A stretch of 64,000 nt of DNA from Brassica napus (lineage: Eukaryota; Streptophyta; Magnoliopsida; Brassicales; Brassicaceae): the NCBI RefSeq assembly GCF_020379485.1, contig NC_063439.1, forward strand, positions 11,696,466 to 11,760,465, written 5' to 3'. Under the pieces are notes generated by a model. The model did not search any database and had not been told where the DNA came from. It was given only the letters and a program-made list of their open reading frames with translations. This document shows positions 32,450 through 41,707 of this stretch, in pieces. Every line of letters starts with the position of its first letter. Position 1 is the stretch's first letter. Position numbers and translations under genes: made by a program.

Positions 32450-33409
32450 CTAGTCCAGCTCATTTGCGAAGTCGGAGGCATCGAGGTACGATGTCCCTTC
32501 AAAGTTTTCAGTGAGGTTCACTTCTTTAGCTTTGCCTTTCGTGGACTCTTGATATAACTTACAGAGATGTGGAGGAGTACGACATGTACGGGACCAATGT
32601 CCTTTACAGCCACATCTGTAACACACTGTCTCACGCTTCTGGGTGGTATCCCCTTGAGTTTCTTTACCCTTAGAAACTTGTTCGGATCTAACCCACTTGT
32701 TAGATCCCTTCCATTTGGGATTGTAAGTTTTTCCACGTTTGTTGTTGAAACGACGACCATGACCTCGGTTGGTCTGGTTCCTCCTTTCCGAATTTTCTAT
32801 CGCCGTAGCATTCACTTCAGGAAATGCCTTGGCTCCCGTAGGTCGGAAATTGTGGTTTTTGATCAGGAGCTCATTGTTCTTTTCAGCCAACATGAGCGCA
32901 ACCATCAATTCAGAAAATCTTGTGTACCCACATTTTCTGTATATTTCGGGCAGGAAGTGAAGCTGTTTGTGGAAAGTGTTGTATGTTTTATTCATCATTT
33001 CTTCCTCAGAGACAGGGTTACCGCAATATTTCAGGAGTGAAACTATCCTCAGGACAGCGGAATTGTAATCCTCAACCTTTTGAAAATCTTGGAACCTCAG
33101 GTTTTTCCACTCTTCTAGAGCGTGAGGGAGGTTGACTTGTCTCTGGTTATCAAACCTTTCTTTTAAAGCTTGCCACAGTTCAGCTGGGTCTTCGACGCTT
33201 GCATAGTCGTGCGTTAGATTCTCATCTAAATGCTTCTTCAGGAAGATTATCGCCTCGGCTATATGCTCGGGTGGCGATTTGTTACCGATTACAATCGTTT
33301 CGGTTATCTTTTTCATCACCAGATATGGTTTCACGTTCGTGACCCATCCGACGTAGTTTTCGCCAGTTATTTTGAGAGCCGGGAACTGAAGTTTCTCGAT
33401 GTTTGCCAT
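32450..33409 (-). CDS. Copia Gag
   Basis: 319 residues with a copia-type Gag core (LWQALKERFDNQ) and a CCHC zinc knuckle CYRCGCKGHWSRTC near residue 265; stops TAG at 32450. Intact as an open frame. A perfect donor (GTAAGTTAT, 32562) lies just after the zinc knuckle and a good acceptor (GACAATTTCAG, 32243) lies just before the pol methionine MERNANG. Joining them produces an immediate TAA, i.e. a short Gag. Gag and pol are otherwise separated by about 200 nt with stops. Confidence 0.9.
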   Translation of the reverse strand: MANIEKLQFPALKITGENYVGWVTNVKPYLVMKKITETIVIGNKSPPEHIAEAIIFLKKHLDENLTHDYASVEDPAELWQALKERFDNQRQVNLPHALEEWKNLRFQDFQKVEDYNSAVLRIVSLLKYCGNPVSEEEMMNKTYNTFHKQLHFLPEIYRKCGYTRFSELMVALMLAEKNNELLIKNHNFRPTGAKAFPEVNATAIENSERRNQTNRGHGRRFNNKRGKTYNPKWKGSNKWVRSEQVSKGKETQGDTTQKRETVCYRCGCKGHWSRTCRTPPHLCKLYQESTKGKAKEVNLTENFEGTSYLDASDFANELD

Positions 33410-34203
33410 TTGTATTTGTAAAACACAAAATAATATATTTTATTAGAATTTCGTAATTTTAAAACGAACCATTTATATTAATAATACACGCAATTACAAG
33501 AAGAAACAACGCATAGAAAAGTAAACCGACATTAAGCGTAAATTCTTCAGGAGCAAATTCTCCAATAAAAATACCGAACATTGAAGCAAAAATTAGAATT
33601 GCACATAAAACCAAAAATATACGAATCATCTTTCTTGTAATGAAAAATCGGAGTGTGGCGATTTGGAAATATTTGAGAGAAGATGAAATATTTTGGATGA
33701 AGTAAAAGAGTGAAGAATGAGCATATATATAGATGAAAATACTGTTCATAGCCGTTTGAAAAGGGTAAAAATTTTGAAATTTTTTTTCTTTGTGACCGTT
33801 GGGATTAAATCGTATGAACCGAAAATCAATCCGAAAATATTGTAACAATTAGTCAACCGAATTCCGCAAATTTCATAATATTTTATATAGGTGACCAAAC
33901 ATTTATATAATAACAATAATATAATAAACAAATAAATATCAATCATATTATGGTGATAGAAAAATTATAAGATTAAATAAATTAGGCGGCGGCACAGCCA
34001 AGCCAATAATTATAGTGTAATTAGCAATCAAGGTTTATTAACGAGGTGACATACCGCCCGCATTAATATAGATAAATAATAATAATTAAAACTACCACTA
34101 TAAAATTATAGATAATAATATAGGCGGTATGCCGGCCATTATAGCAGAGTAAATATGATACATATAAGTTTTACCGAATCGCAGAGTGATCGTGCTGATA
34201 ACG

Positions 34204-34498
34204 TGTTATAAAATAACTTATAATTTTATAGTATAGAGAAATTTAATTAAGAGCGAAATTTTATACCCGCAGAAAGGAGATACTACTGATATAAGATAAT
34301 AACGAGAGAGAATATGTTATAAGAGGAAGAAGAGATGGTGTATTACAATTGATCGAAACGATCATTTATATAGAAGTGAAAAAGAGAAAGTAACTGTATG
34401 TGCATAGTGACTGTGGGCTCCACATAGTAAATAACAATGCAAAAATGTCAAGTTTTGGTGCGTATTATTTTGACATTGTGTTCTTCACGTTTACAACA
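34204..34498 (-). repeat. Copia 5' LTR
   Basis: 295 bp; the other LTR differs at five bases, including two in CTGTACGTGCATAGTGACGG versus CTGTATGTGCATAGTGACTG. Confidence 0.95.
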
Positions 34499-34503
34499 GG
34501 TTC

Positions 34504-35074
34504 ATTAAAGTTCAACCGATATATAGTTGGCATTATTCTCACATTCGTCACTACATGATACATCCATCATCACCAGCTAGCTGATCATCTGAATTATTCT
34601 CTTACAAATATCACAATAAAAAAAAAAAATCTAAAGGATAGACTACACACTGTCAAAACAACTTTTTTTTTCTGGCGAAAGCTACCCTCTATGTGTGGTC
34701 CCAAAAAACAAGATAATTGTCGGAACCTAATAAAAGTAATGACGTTTACTTCAGATCTTTTTGAACAGCCATCGTAAATGTGTAATGTAATTGAGACTCG
34801 ATGTCACAGCTTTGTGTATGTATATCACTGTTTCTATGATGTAAACAAATAATTATATGTGGTGGTTCTTTTCAAACGGATAATGTAGCATTTTAAGTGA
34901 CAACATAAATCAATTTGTATAGATTTTGTTACAAAAATAGATCGGTACATACAAATTCAGATCAGTTACGAACAATTTTTGTTCAGTAAAGAATTTTTAT
35001 ATAGTTACATGTGTTGTTGTGTGTTAGGTGAGTCACTTCAGACTTGCTAGTTGCTTCCAACTATTTTTCTTTTC
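34504..35074. other. Spacer, nothing recognised
   Basis: AT-rich, short A-runs, no coding signal. Confidence 0.5.
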
Positions 35075-35082
35075 GTCACGGC

Positions 35083-35300
35083 CAGAGGCGGCCCTGGCCC
35101 AAAGCAAAGGAAGCATGGGCTTCCGGCCGACTCTGAATAAGTAAAATATCGGCCACATTTTTCACAAAAATCTATGTTGTCCTAGTGGTTTACATTGCTG
35201 CTGTCTCACACTTCTAGCGTGGGTTCGAATCACCTTTTCCTCAAACCGGCCACATTTTCTGTTTTGGCTTGTAGCCTTCAACTTTATAGGACCGGCTCTG
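35083..35300. mobile_element. Short hAT MITE with tRNA-like module
   Basis: 218 bp, ends CAGAGGCGGCC / GGACCGGCTCTG, perfect 8-bp target duplication GTCACGGC (35075-35082, 35301-35308). Inside are TGTCCTAGTGGTTT (A-box-like, near 35178) and GGTTCGAATC (B-box-like, 35222-35231), the same layout as in the hAT element at 17181-17895. Confidence 0.88.
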
Positions 35301-35345
35301 GTCACGGCCATGGGAATGATTTCATTTTCATTTAGATATACCTTG

Positions 35346-37789
35346 TGTAATAACCCTCACGAGAAAATAGAATTTTTTTCGAGAAAATTCTTTAAGATTA
35401 GTTTGAAGATTGATCGATCAGAATTTAAATAAAAATCGACACAGTGAATTAATCTCTCGACGGGGCTGTCTTTTGGTCGAAAAACCATTTCTTGATGGTT
35501 ATGGTCGAGTGTTAATTATTATTGTCAATTTTTATTCATGATGGACAAGTTTATTCAGAGCAGGACGAGATTCGAATGATGAAAAATATTTAGTCGAAAC
35601 AGTCCGAAAAATATCGACAAAACTTTTAAAATTATTTCTGAACAGTCACATGTCTTGCACCTTCTAGCCTACTTGCTTCCTCAGTAATTAGATCACATGA
35701 CATACACCTACTTGCTTACCTGCTTGCTCATTAGAAGTCACATGCTGGTCACAAGTTGTTTGCTTCAGCTGCTTGTATCTTTCTTCATGGAAGGGAAATG
35801 TTCAGCTGCTTGTGCTGCTTGGTGTGCTGAAGCATGTCACCAGCTGTCTAACCTCAGCTTTGTCTTTTGTGGGAGAAAACCTTCATCTGAAGTAACTCCT
35901 TATGATATAAAATACCCTCTTCTCTCCTCTGGACGTCCTGAAACAGATAGAAAACCAGAGAAAAGTTCATAGAAAAAGAGAGAAAGAAGAGAGAAAAATC
36001 TGTTAGAAAAATTGGTTGAAAATTCAGAAAAAAAATCAGAGAAGAGAAGTGACCTTGGACGATCCTTTCTCACCATCTTGTGACTTTAATCAGTGTGTTC
36101 TGGTGTGGTTAAGAGTTGAAGGTTTGGTGTCCAAGAGTTTAGAATCACTCAAGTTCTTTAGCCTTGGATTTTATCGGTAAGAACATATGGGTTTGATGAT
36201 ATCAGTTTTGCTTGAGCTTCAGTTCTTGTTAGGTAACCAAAACGATTTGGTCTGTTTCTGATCTTGAACCTATCATGGGTACCTTGTCCTGATCAGGTTA
36301 GACGTGTGTTCAGCTTGAAGTTTATATCAACCAAGTTCATCTTAAAGCTTGAGGAAATCGGTAAGCCATAGCTACTAGTTCAGAGAAGTTTTGTTTGGAA
36401 CAAGTGGACTGATTTGTTAAGCTTCCTGTCCTGATTAGTTTTTAAACTTGAATGTGGATTGATCTTGGTTCAGTTATGTCTCTTAGACATTTTTTTAAAG
36501 GCTTAGCTGAACTGAATTATCCTTCAACCGAACTGAACTGCTTTGAACTAAGCTGAGTAGAGTTTCTGTTGGAATCAACCTGACTACTTATCTTGTATCC
36601 ACATATTCTGAATCAGGAGTGAAATGGAGTGTTATTAGTTGAGCTCGAGTCTAGTCTTTTCTAGCCAATCTCATGGAATCAAAGGTGAGTCTAGATAGAT
36701 GATTGATGAGTAGTGAATGAATATTTCTTGATTGAACGTACTGATTGTAGATGATTGATAGGCTTTGTCTCTTGATCAATATTGAATTGGTAAGGTGTTT
36801 ACTTAGTGTAAACACTTATTAAATATTTATGAATGATCATAGAGGTTTATTCCAAACTTTCACAAGTACTAATACATATGTATAATATTAAATATAATTA
36901 AGTATGGAAGTATTAATCATGTGAAGTTTTATTACAAACATGTCTTCCAAAATATTTCCGTATGAATGATGATTACAGTGAATTGGTCCTGCGATATGGA
37001 ACAAGGTCACGAAGACACGATGATGGGGTCGCACCCTGGAGGCCGTGTAACTGCATGCAGCGTTAGATGTTCAATTTTTGAATATCTGATGGCGATGATG
37101 GTGATGCTAACTCGCTAGACTCGTTTAGCCTTTGTGGTTTCTCGGGTCTGGTATATATATATATATTATTATATGAATGATATGAGAGACGGGAATAGGA
37201 AGTGAGGTATATGATTAGATTCACAATGATGGAAGGATAGTCCTTATATATAAATATCCAGATATGGAATATATTTCCACTGCATACAAATGAAGTTGAT
37301 TGCTTGATAATATTATTAATATATGTTGGAGTGAGGGACTGGCTCACTGAGTAAATTAGTTACTCATGACTCATTTGTGATGCAAGTAACCAGTAGACGA
37401 GAGACCTTACTCTAGGACGGGAAGGAACGTCATTAGCCAGCGGTAGTTTTATTATCCTTGCAAAGTCATTTTGATATATCTTATGTATAAGATTTGTAGA
37501 CCGAAAACCTCGAGGCTAATTTATAACAAATTTTGAAAGATGCTTTTAAATGATATATAAAGAATGTTTTTAAAGTACGGGTTCCATATGATATTAGTCC
37601 TTGTCTTGACAAACTAACTATCGGGTATTGCTTTTTCGGGTTGAAAAGCCTAGAGTGATATCTGATAGGAGCGTTGGTGTTCTTTGGTTGTTAGTCTAAG
37701 GCGATCGGAAGTATTCTGAGAACCTCGGATCGACCATCGAGGAACATCGACCGTGTCATTTCCGGTCATCTACGATCGGGGGTATCACA
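35346..37789 (+). mobile_element. Large solo LTR (gypsy-type)
   Basis: Starts TGTAATAACCCTCACGAG, ends GGGGGTATCACA, flanked by CCTTG on both sides (35341-35345, 37790-37794), i.e. a TG...CA unit of 2,444 bp with 5-bp target duplication and no internal coding domain. A TATA-like TGATATAAAATACCC near 35901 followed by a GA-rich leader suggests + orientation. Ends resemble long LTRs of plant Ty3/gypsy elements; clade not assignable. ORFs inside are shadows. Confidence 0.75.
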
Positions 37790-37799
37790 CCTTGTGTCA

Positions 37800-38099
37800 G
37801 AGGTTCACAACAATAGCAAACTACAATTGGCATAAAATAAGGTCTATATTTCACCAATTACCAAAAAAAAAAGTCAATCTCTATCTTTTGATCATAACAG
37901 TCATCTTATCTTAGTAACAATCTAGTAAATGTTTTGGCGAAAATCCAGCATATAAAAAAATTGGTGTACATAGGTTGCATTCCTTTATATGTTTTTGGTA
38001 ACCATTTCATTACTTGACCGATTCCATATTACTGAAGCAATTCTATTTACTTAACAGATTCCAAAATACTCAACCCTTAATTAACATATTATAGATACA
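37800..38099. other. Spacer, possibly decayed second Cassandra LTR
   Basis: AT-rich. On the minus strand it continues directly from the polypurine-like end of the decayed Cassandra (GGAGGTGAAT then TGTATC at 38099), but homology cannot be followed by eye. Confidence 0.3.
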
Positions 38100-38555
38100 A
38101 TTCACCTCCATTCTTAGATTACGACGGTTTTGTTTCACACCCACACATGTTAATAATCCCTTTTCGGGTCAGAACAAAAACGACTAAGCAGTTTTGATAC
38201 CATTTTATAACACACATGGCCCCCTTCTTGTGTGCCCACAACATGGTATCTCTAGGTATGTGGACCCATCCTATCCAATGGTCAGGAGCGTTAACTTTAA
38301 GAGAATTGAAAAGCTTTTTTACATGCAATCACCACGTGACATTTCTCCATATTTTGGTATCATTTGTACGATATCACGAATTAATTTCTAATAGATCACA
38401 CATCATTGCACTATTCAACTTCACGCACATTTTACTTTGGAATTCATTATAGATGTGATCAAAAAGATAAATACATTTTAATGACATAAAAATCAAATCA
38501 TTTCTTTTAAACTTTTTCATATACACCATTATATACCAAAAATATTTAGGTTACA
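38100..38555 (-). mobile_element. Heavily decayed Cassandra TRIM: one LTR plus internal domain
   Basis: On the minus strand TGTAACC (38555) begins a 352-bp segment that aligns by eye along its whole length to Cassandra LTR 2 (351 bp). Matching landmarks are the 5S-like half (GAATTCCAAAGTAAAATGTG against GAACTCCAGAGTTAAGTGTG), GTGATATCGTACAAATGA (GCGATAGCGTGCGAGTGA), GGATGGGTCCACAT (GGATGAGGCCCACAT), and an end at TTATAA before a PBS-like TGGTATCAAAAC (38191-38202). The internal part 38100-38203 is 104 bp (105 in the intact copy) and ends in GGAGGTGAAT. Differences are dominated by C to T and G to A, as expected from decay of methylated cytosines. Confidence 0.75.
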
Positions 38556-38730
38556 ATCAAATTTTACGCGTTAAACCAATAATTTTCTTCTTGATAAATT
38601 TAATTTTCTAATATAACTTGCAAATATAATATTAAAACCATTATTGGTTATCTAACAAAATTATAGCATTAAACATTGTTTTGTATATGAACACACTTCT
38701 AAATACGAAAAAATAAATATGGAAACATCA

Positions 38731-38784
38731 TGACCTAATGGTCAAGGTTTTGAGGCTTCTACACCAATGTATAGGGTTCAATTT
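38731..38784 (+). repeat. tRNA-like module
   Basis: TGACCTAATGGTCAAGG (A box) and GGTTCAATTTC (B box), degenerate. Confidence 0.45.
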
Positions 38785-38789
38785 CTAGA

Positions 38790-40599
38790 AGATGCAATTT
38801 CTTGCAGATTCTAGGATGCAAGTTTATCGAAGGTTTCAAAGTGTTGTAGACAGAGTCGTTCGTTGTGAAGTGTACTGCCGATAGAGCATGTTCATAGAGG
38901 ATGTCATATGTGCGGAACGATCCGTTGATTCAAGTGTTATGAGGAGAGATTCCTCATGAAATTTTCTGTAAAGTCGTTCAACAATATCTTATATGTTGCA
39001 GGTAGTTTATCATCATTTGTAATAGAATTAGAGATTATATGATGATGTACCTAGTGTTGAAAAAAATACTAAAAATAGATAAGGAATGTGCAGCCGCGTT
39101 TAAAATCCCAAATTGGTCTAGGCATATTTATTTGAAACCGAAGAACCGAAACGAACCGCAAAATGAGGTTAGTTAGGGGTTTGGGTCTTGTCAATTATAC
39201 GAGTGAATCATATATCTCTAGAAGAAAAAATCAGAACCGAACTGAGAACTGAGAACTGAATGGATAGTCAAATTTCTATAATATGGTTTATATATTTATA
39301 AATATTAAGATAAATGGCCACAAATGATCCTAATCCAAGTGTTTCTTTCCAATCTACCCCCAAAGGAAGAAATAACTCAAAGAAGTTTTATTGAAGGGTA
39401 AATATATACTTTTATACCCCCCTAGGGTTAACTATCCCTAGACTTGGATTAACTAACCATAGACTTTGGATTTAGAGTTAAGGGGTGAGATTTTTAGGTG
39501 GAGTTTAAAATTAAACAAAAATAGAAATTAATTTTGATTTTTTTAATAAATAGTTTCAAAAAAGAATTTTCAAATTTTTTAAAAAATTGAAAAATTTGGA
39601 AAAATAAAAATTGATTTTTTTTTTATAAAAGTCTAAATTTGAAAGCATATAATCCAAAATTATATTTTTTCTATTCTTAATTTTTTTAATTTTAAATGTT
39701 ATATATATATATATATAAAGCAATGAGTAGAAACGTCTTTTGCCTCTTTAGTAAAACCTATTTTGGTCATTTTCATACTTGATATCTATTTTTTATGACA
39801 AAAACTTAAAAATGTTTTTTTAGAGATTTCCCTTTAAAATAATTAAATAATTTTAAAAATATTATTTATATGTCGAAATATCCAAAAAATCAAATTACTA
39901 GAATACTTTTTATCCAAAATTTAAAATTATTTCTGAATTATACCGAATTTCTATCTGAAATCCCCAAAAATAACCCAATTGGTTTTTAATTTTTAACCCG
40001 AATTAACCGAAAAGCCGAAATCGAATGAGATATGAAATTACCCCGGATATAAGCTTGTTTCCAACTTTGTTACCAAAAACAAACCGAGAATCAAAATAAC
40101 CAAACCAAAATCGAACCGAGCTTTCGAAACACCTGAATGAATCCTAAACGTTTAGAACTGAAGAACAAAACCGAAAGAACCGAAGAGAATCGAATGCCCC
40201 GGAAAATATAGCCTATTTTCTAGTATATCAACTTCTTACATTCTCCGGAACGGAAATGTAAAAACATAACAGAATGTAAATAAACTGGCGGGACTACTTC
40301 AGTGACCTTAATGTCCAACTCCCCGATTGAGCTCTTATGTGCTAGACTGCTAGTATATCAACTTCTCAGTGTCCGGATTATCATTAAACACGCTGATTTG
40401 CTATTTGTTAGATAAATTATGGATTTCTTGTAAGCTTAGTTTTGGATTCTTGGTTTGCATATATACTTGCAAGACCAGAGAAACGCATTCCATAGATATA
40501 TGATAGCAAAATCCAACAGTCTCTACAAAGAAACAATGTGAAGCAAAAAGAACACATATATGAAGAGCTGAAAAAATCATGGAATGATTACAGAATAGT
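38790..40599. other. Spacer with decayed repeats
   Basis: No gene. 39120-39260 and 39960-40190 are rich in AACCGAA/ACCGAAC words common in Brassicaceae repeats. 39740-39840 resembles the MULE-like terminus near 14600 (CCTATTTTGGTCATTTTC, GATATCTATTTTTTATGAC). Confidence 0.4.
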
Positions 40600-40899
40600 T
40601 TATTGCTTCTTAGCAGGTTTCCAGCAGGGCAGAGCATAGAGGACTCTTCCTTTCCAGCCCTGAAACATCCAGTGGTTGTCATTGTCGATCAAAAAATCTT
40701 TGTGGTAACGTTCTCTGATTAACCCCTTTCTTTCCTTCACAATCTGTTTGTTCAGTTTCGCTGGCCTAAACCCGGTTCTTAATATCCTAACCTGCCATTG
40801 TTTATAGGTCTCAGGCCTCGCAAACCGCTCAGGCCCTTCACAGGCGATAACACTCATGGCATCCCTTATGATTAACTCCCTCTCCATTAGGCCCAACAA
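40600..40899 (-). pseudogene. GRAS transcription factor, C-terminal fragment
   Basis: 99 codons cover the end of the GRAS domain: RDAMSVIACEGPERFARPET, YKQWQVRILRTGFRPAKL, RERYHKDFLIDNDNHWMFQ and GWKGRVLYALPCWKP, i.e. the PFYRE/SAW region of the SCL9/14/33-type GRAS group, with a normal stop. Everything upstream (leucine heptads, VHIID, rest of the domain) is missing: the sequence changes within a few bases of 40900 to pararetrovirus-like sequence. Either the virus-derived block inserted here and the rest of the gene lies beyond the window, or this is a captured scrap. No GRAS upstream part was seen elsewhere in the window. Confidence 0.88.
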
Positions 40900-40902
40900 C
40901 TA

Positions 40903-41308
40903 GAACAAAATGAAATAATAATTGATCACTCTTCTTCATCGGAAGAGGAACAATCTGTTCCTTTCGTAAACCCTGTAGAAGGAGAAGGAAAAAGTAAACA
41001 AAAAGAACTTATTGATCAAAAACCAACCATAAAAATTAACGACAGTTACAAAAATAAACGAGGATATTTTAGATCCGAAACAGGAAAGCTCGAAAAATAT
41101 CAACAATTTAAACCAAAACTAGTAAAATATAACTACTTCTTGGATCTCTATTGCGTTAATCAACAAGAAGGGAAAATCAGATTACACACTTGGGTCTCTG
41201 AACAAGAAATGCAGCTACAGTTAGACGAAACAATTCAAAAAATCAACGCCGGAAATTATTTAAATCTCTTAATATATATCACAACTGAAATTGTATCCAC
41301 ATACCTTG
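40903..41308 (+). pseudogene. Endogenous caulimovirid, coat-protein-like segment 1
   Basis: An open, charged frame (acidic Ser/Glu start, Lys-rich middle, then a hydrophobic TTEIVSTYL stretch) is interrupted exactly at the gypsy target site. The same frame resumes at 46631 after one CCTTG copy. Together with the zinc finger, protease, RT and ORF VI-like pieces downstream it is read as part of an endogenous pararetrovirus coat-protein region. Stops and frameshifts are frequent in later pieces; the copy is not functional. Confidence 0.7.
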
Positions 41309-41660
41309 TGATGCAGCGCATCATCTCCTTTACCGCCTTTGCTTTGGGCTTTTCTCGTTTCAGGCTTTACTTGTGTTCTAAGTTTTCCTTTTATTATTAG
41401 AACTAGGATAAGTGTTAAGTTTCCTTTATAGTTTAGGGTTTTAACTATGTCGAGCCTTATAAATAGAGGCTCTAGTCTTTGTAAAACAGATACGCTTTGA
41501 TTAATAAGAACTATTGAGTTTTGGTTTTAAAAGAGCTTTCGAGCACTGCGAAGAGTATTCGCGCCCTTATCTACTTGTTTTCGAATTTGCTTCGAGAACA
41601 CGTTACCTGTTTGAAGATCAAACCCTTGATCTCTCAAAACCTAGCTTCCGCACTCTATCA
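41309..41660 (+). repeat. Gypsy 5' LTR
   Basis: 352 bp; contains CTTATAAATAGAGGC (TATA-like, near 41458-41466), so transcription probably starts about 30 bases later. Confidence 0.95.
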
Positions 41661-41707
41661 GTTGGTATCAGAATCAGTACGTTTTGGGAAGGAATCTCTC
41701 GTTTTCA

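Larger units (their letters stand above)
28359..34498 (-). mobile_element. Complete Ty1/copia LTR retrotransposon
   Basis: Two 295-bp LTRs (28359-28653, 34204-34498; TGTTATAAAATAAC...TTTACAACA) with perfect 5-bp target duplications GGTTC (28354-28358, 34499-34503). The LTRs differ at five positions (about 1.7%), suggesting an insertion around a million years ago or less under usual plant rates. On the minus strand the PBS region (TTATCAGCACGATC) lies just inside the 34204 LTR, followed by gag (33409-32450), then protease-integrase-RT-RNase H, then a polypurine tract (CCAAGGGGAAG) before the 28653 LTR. Domain order PR-IN-RT-RH is copia. It sits downstream of the RDUF-like gene in opposite orientation. 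Confidence 0.95.

Noticed and set aside
33459..33848. 129-codon minus-strand hydrophobic frame upstream of copia gag
   Set aside because: Lies between the 5' LTR and gag in AT-rich leader sequence; hydrophobicity follows from T-richness and no family match is seen.
38119..38328. 69-codon minus-strand frame
   Set aside because: Lies in the decayed Cassandra LTR and internal domain; open only because C-to-T decay removed few frames.
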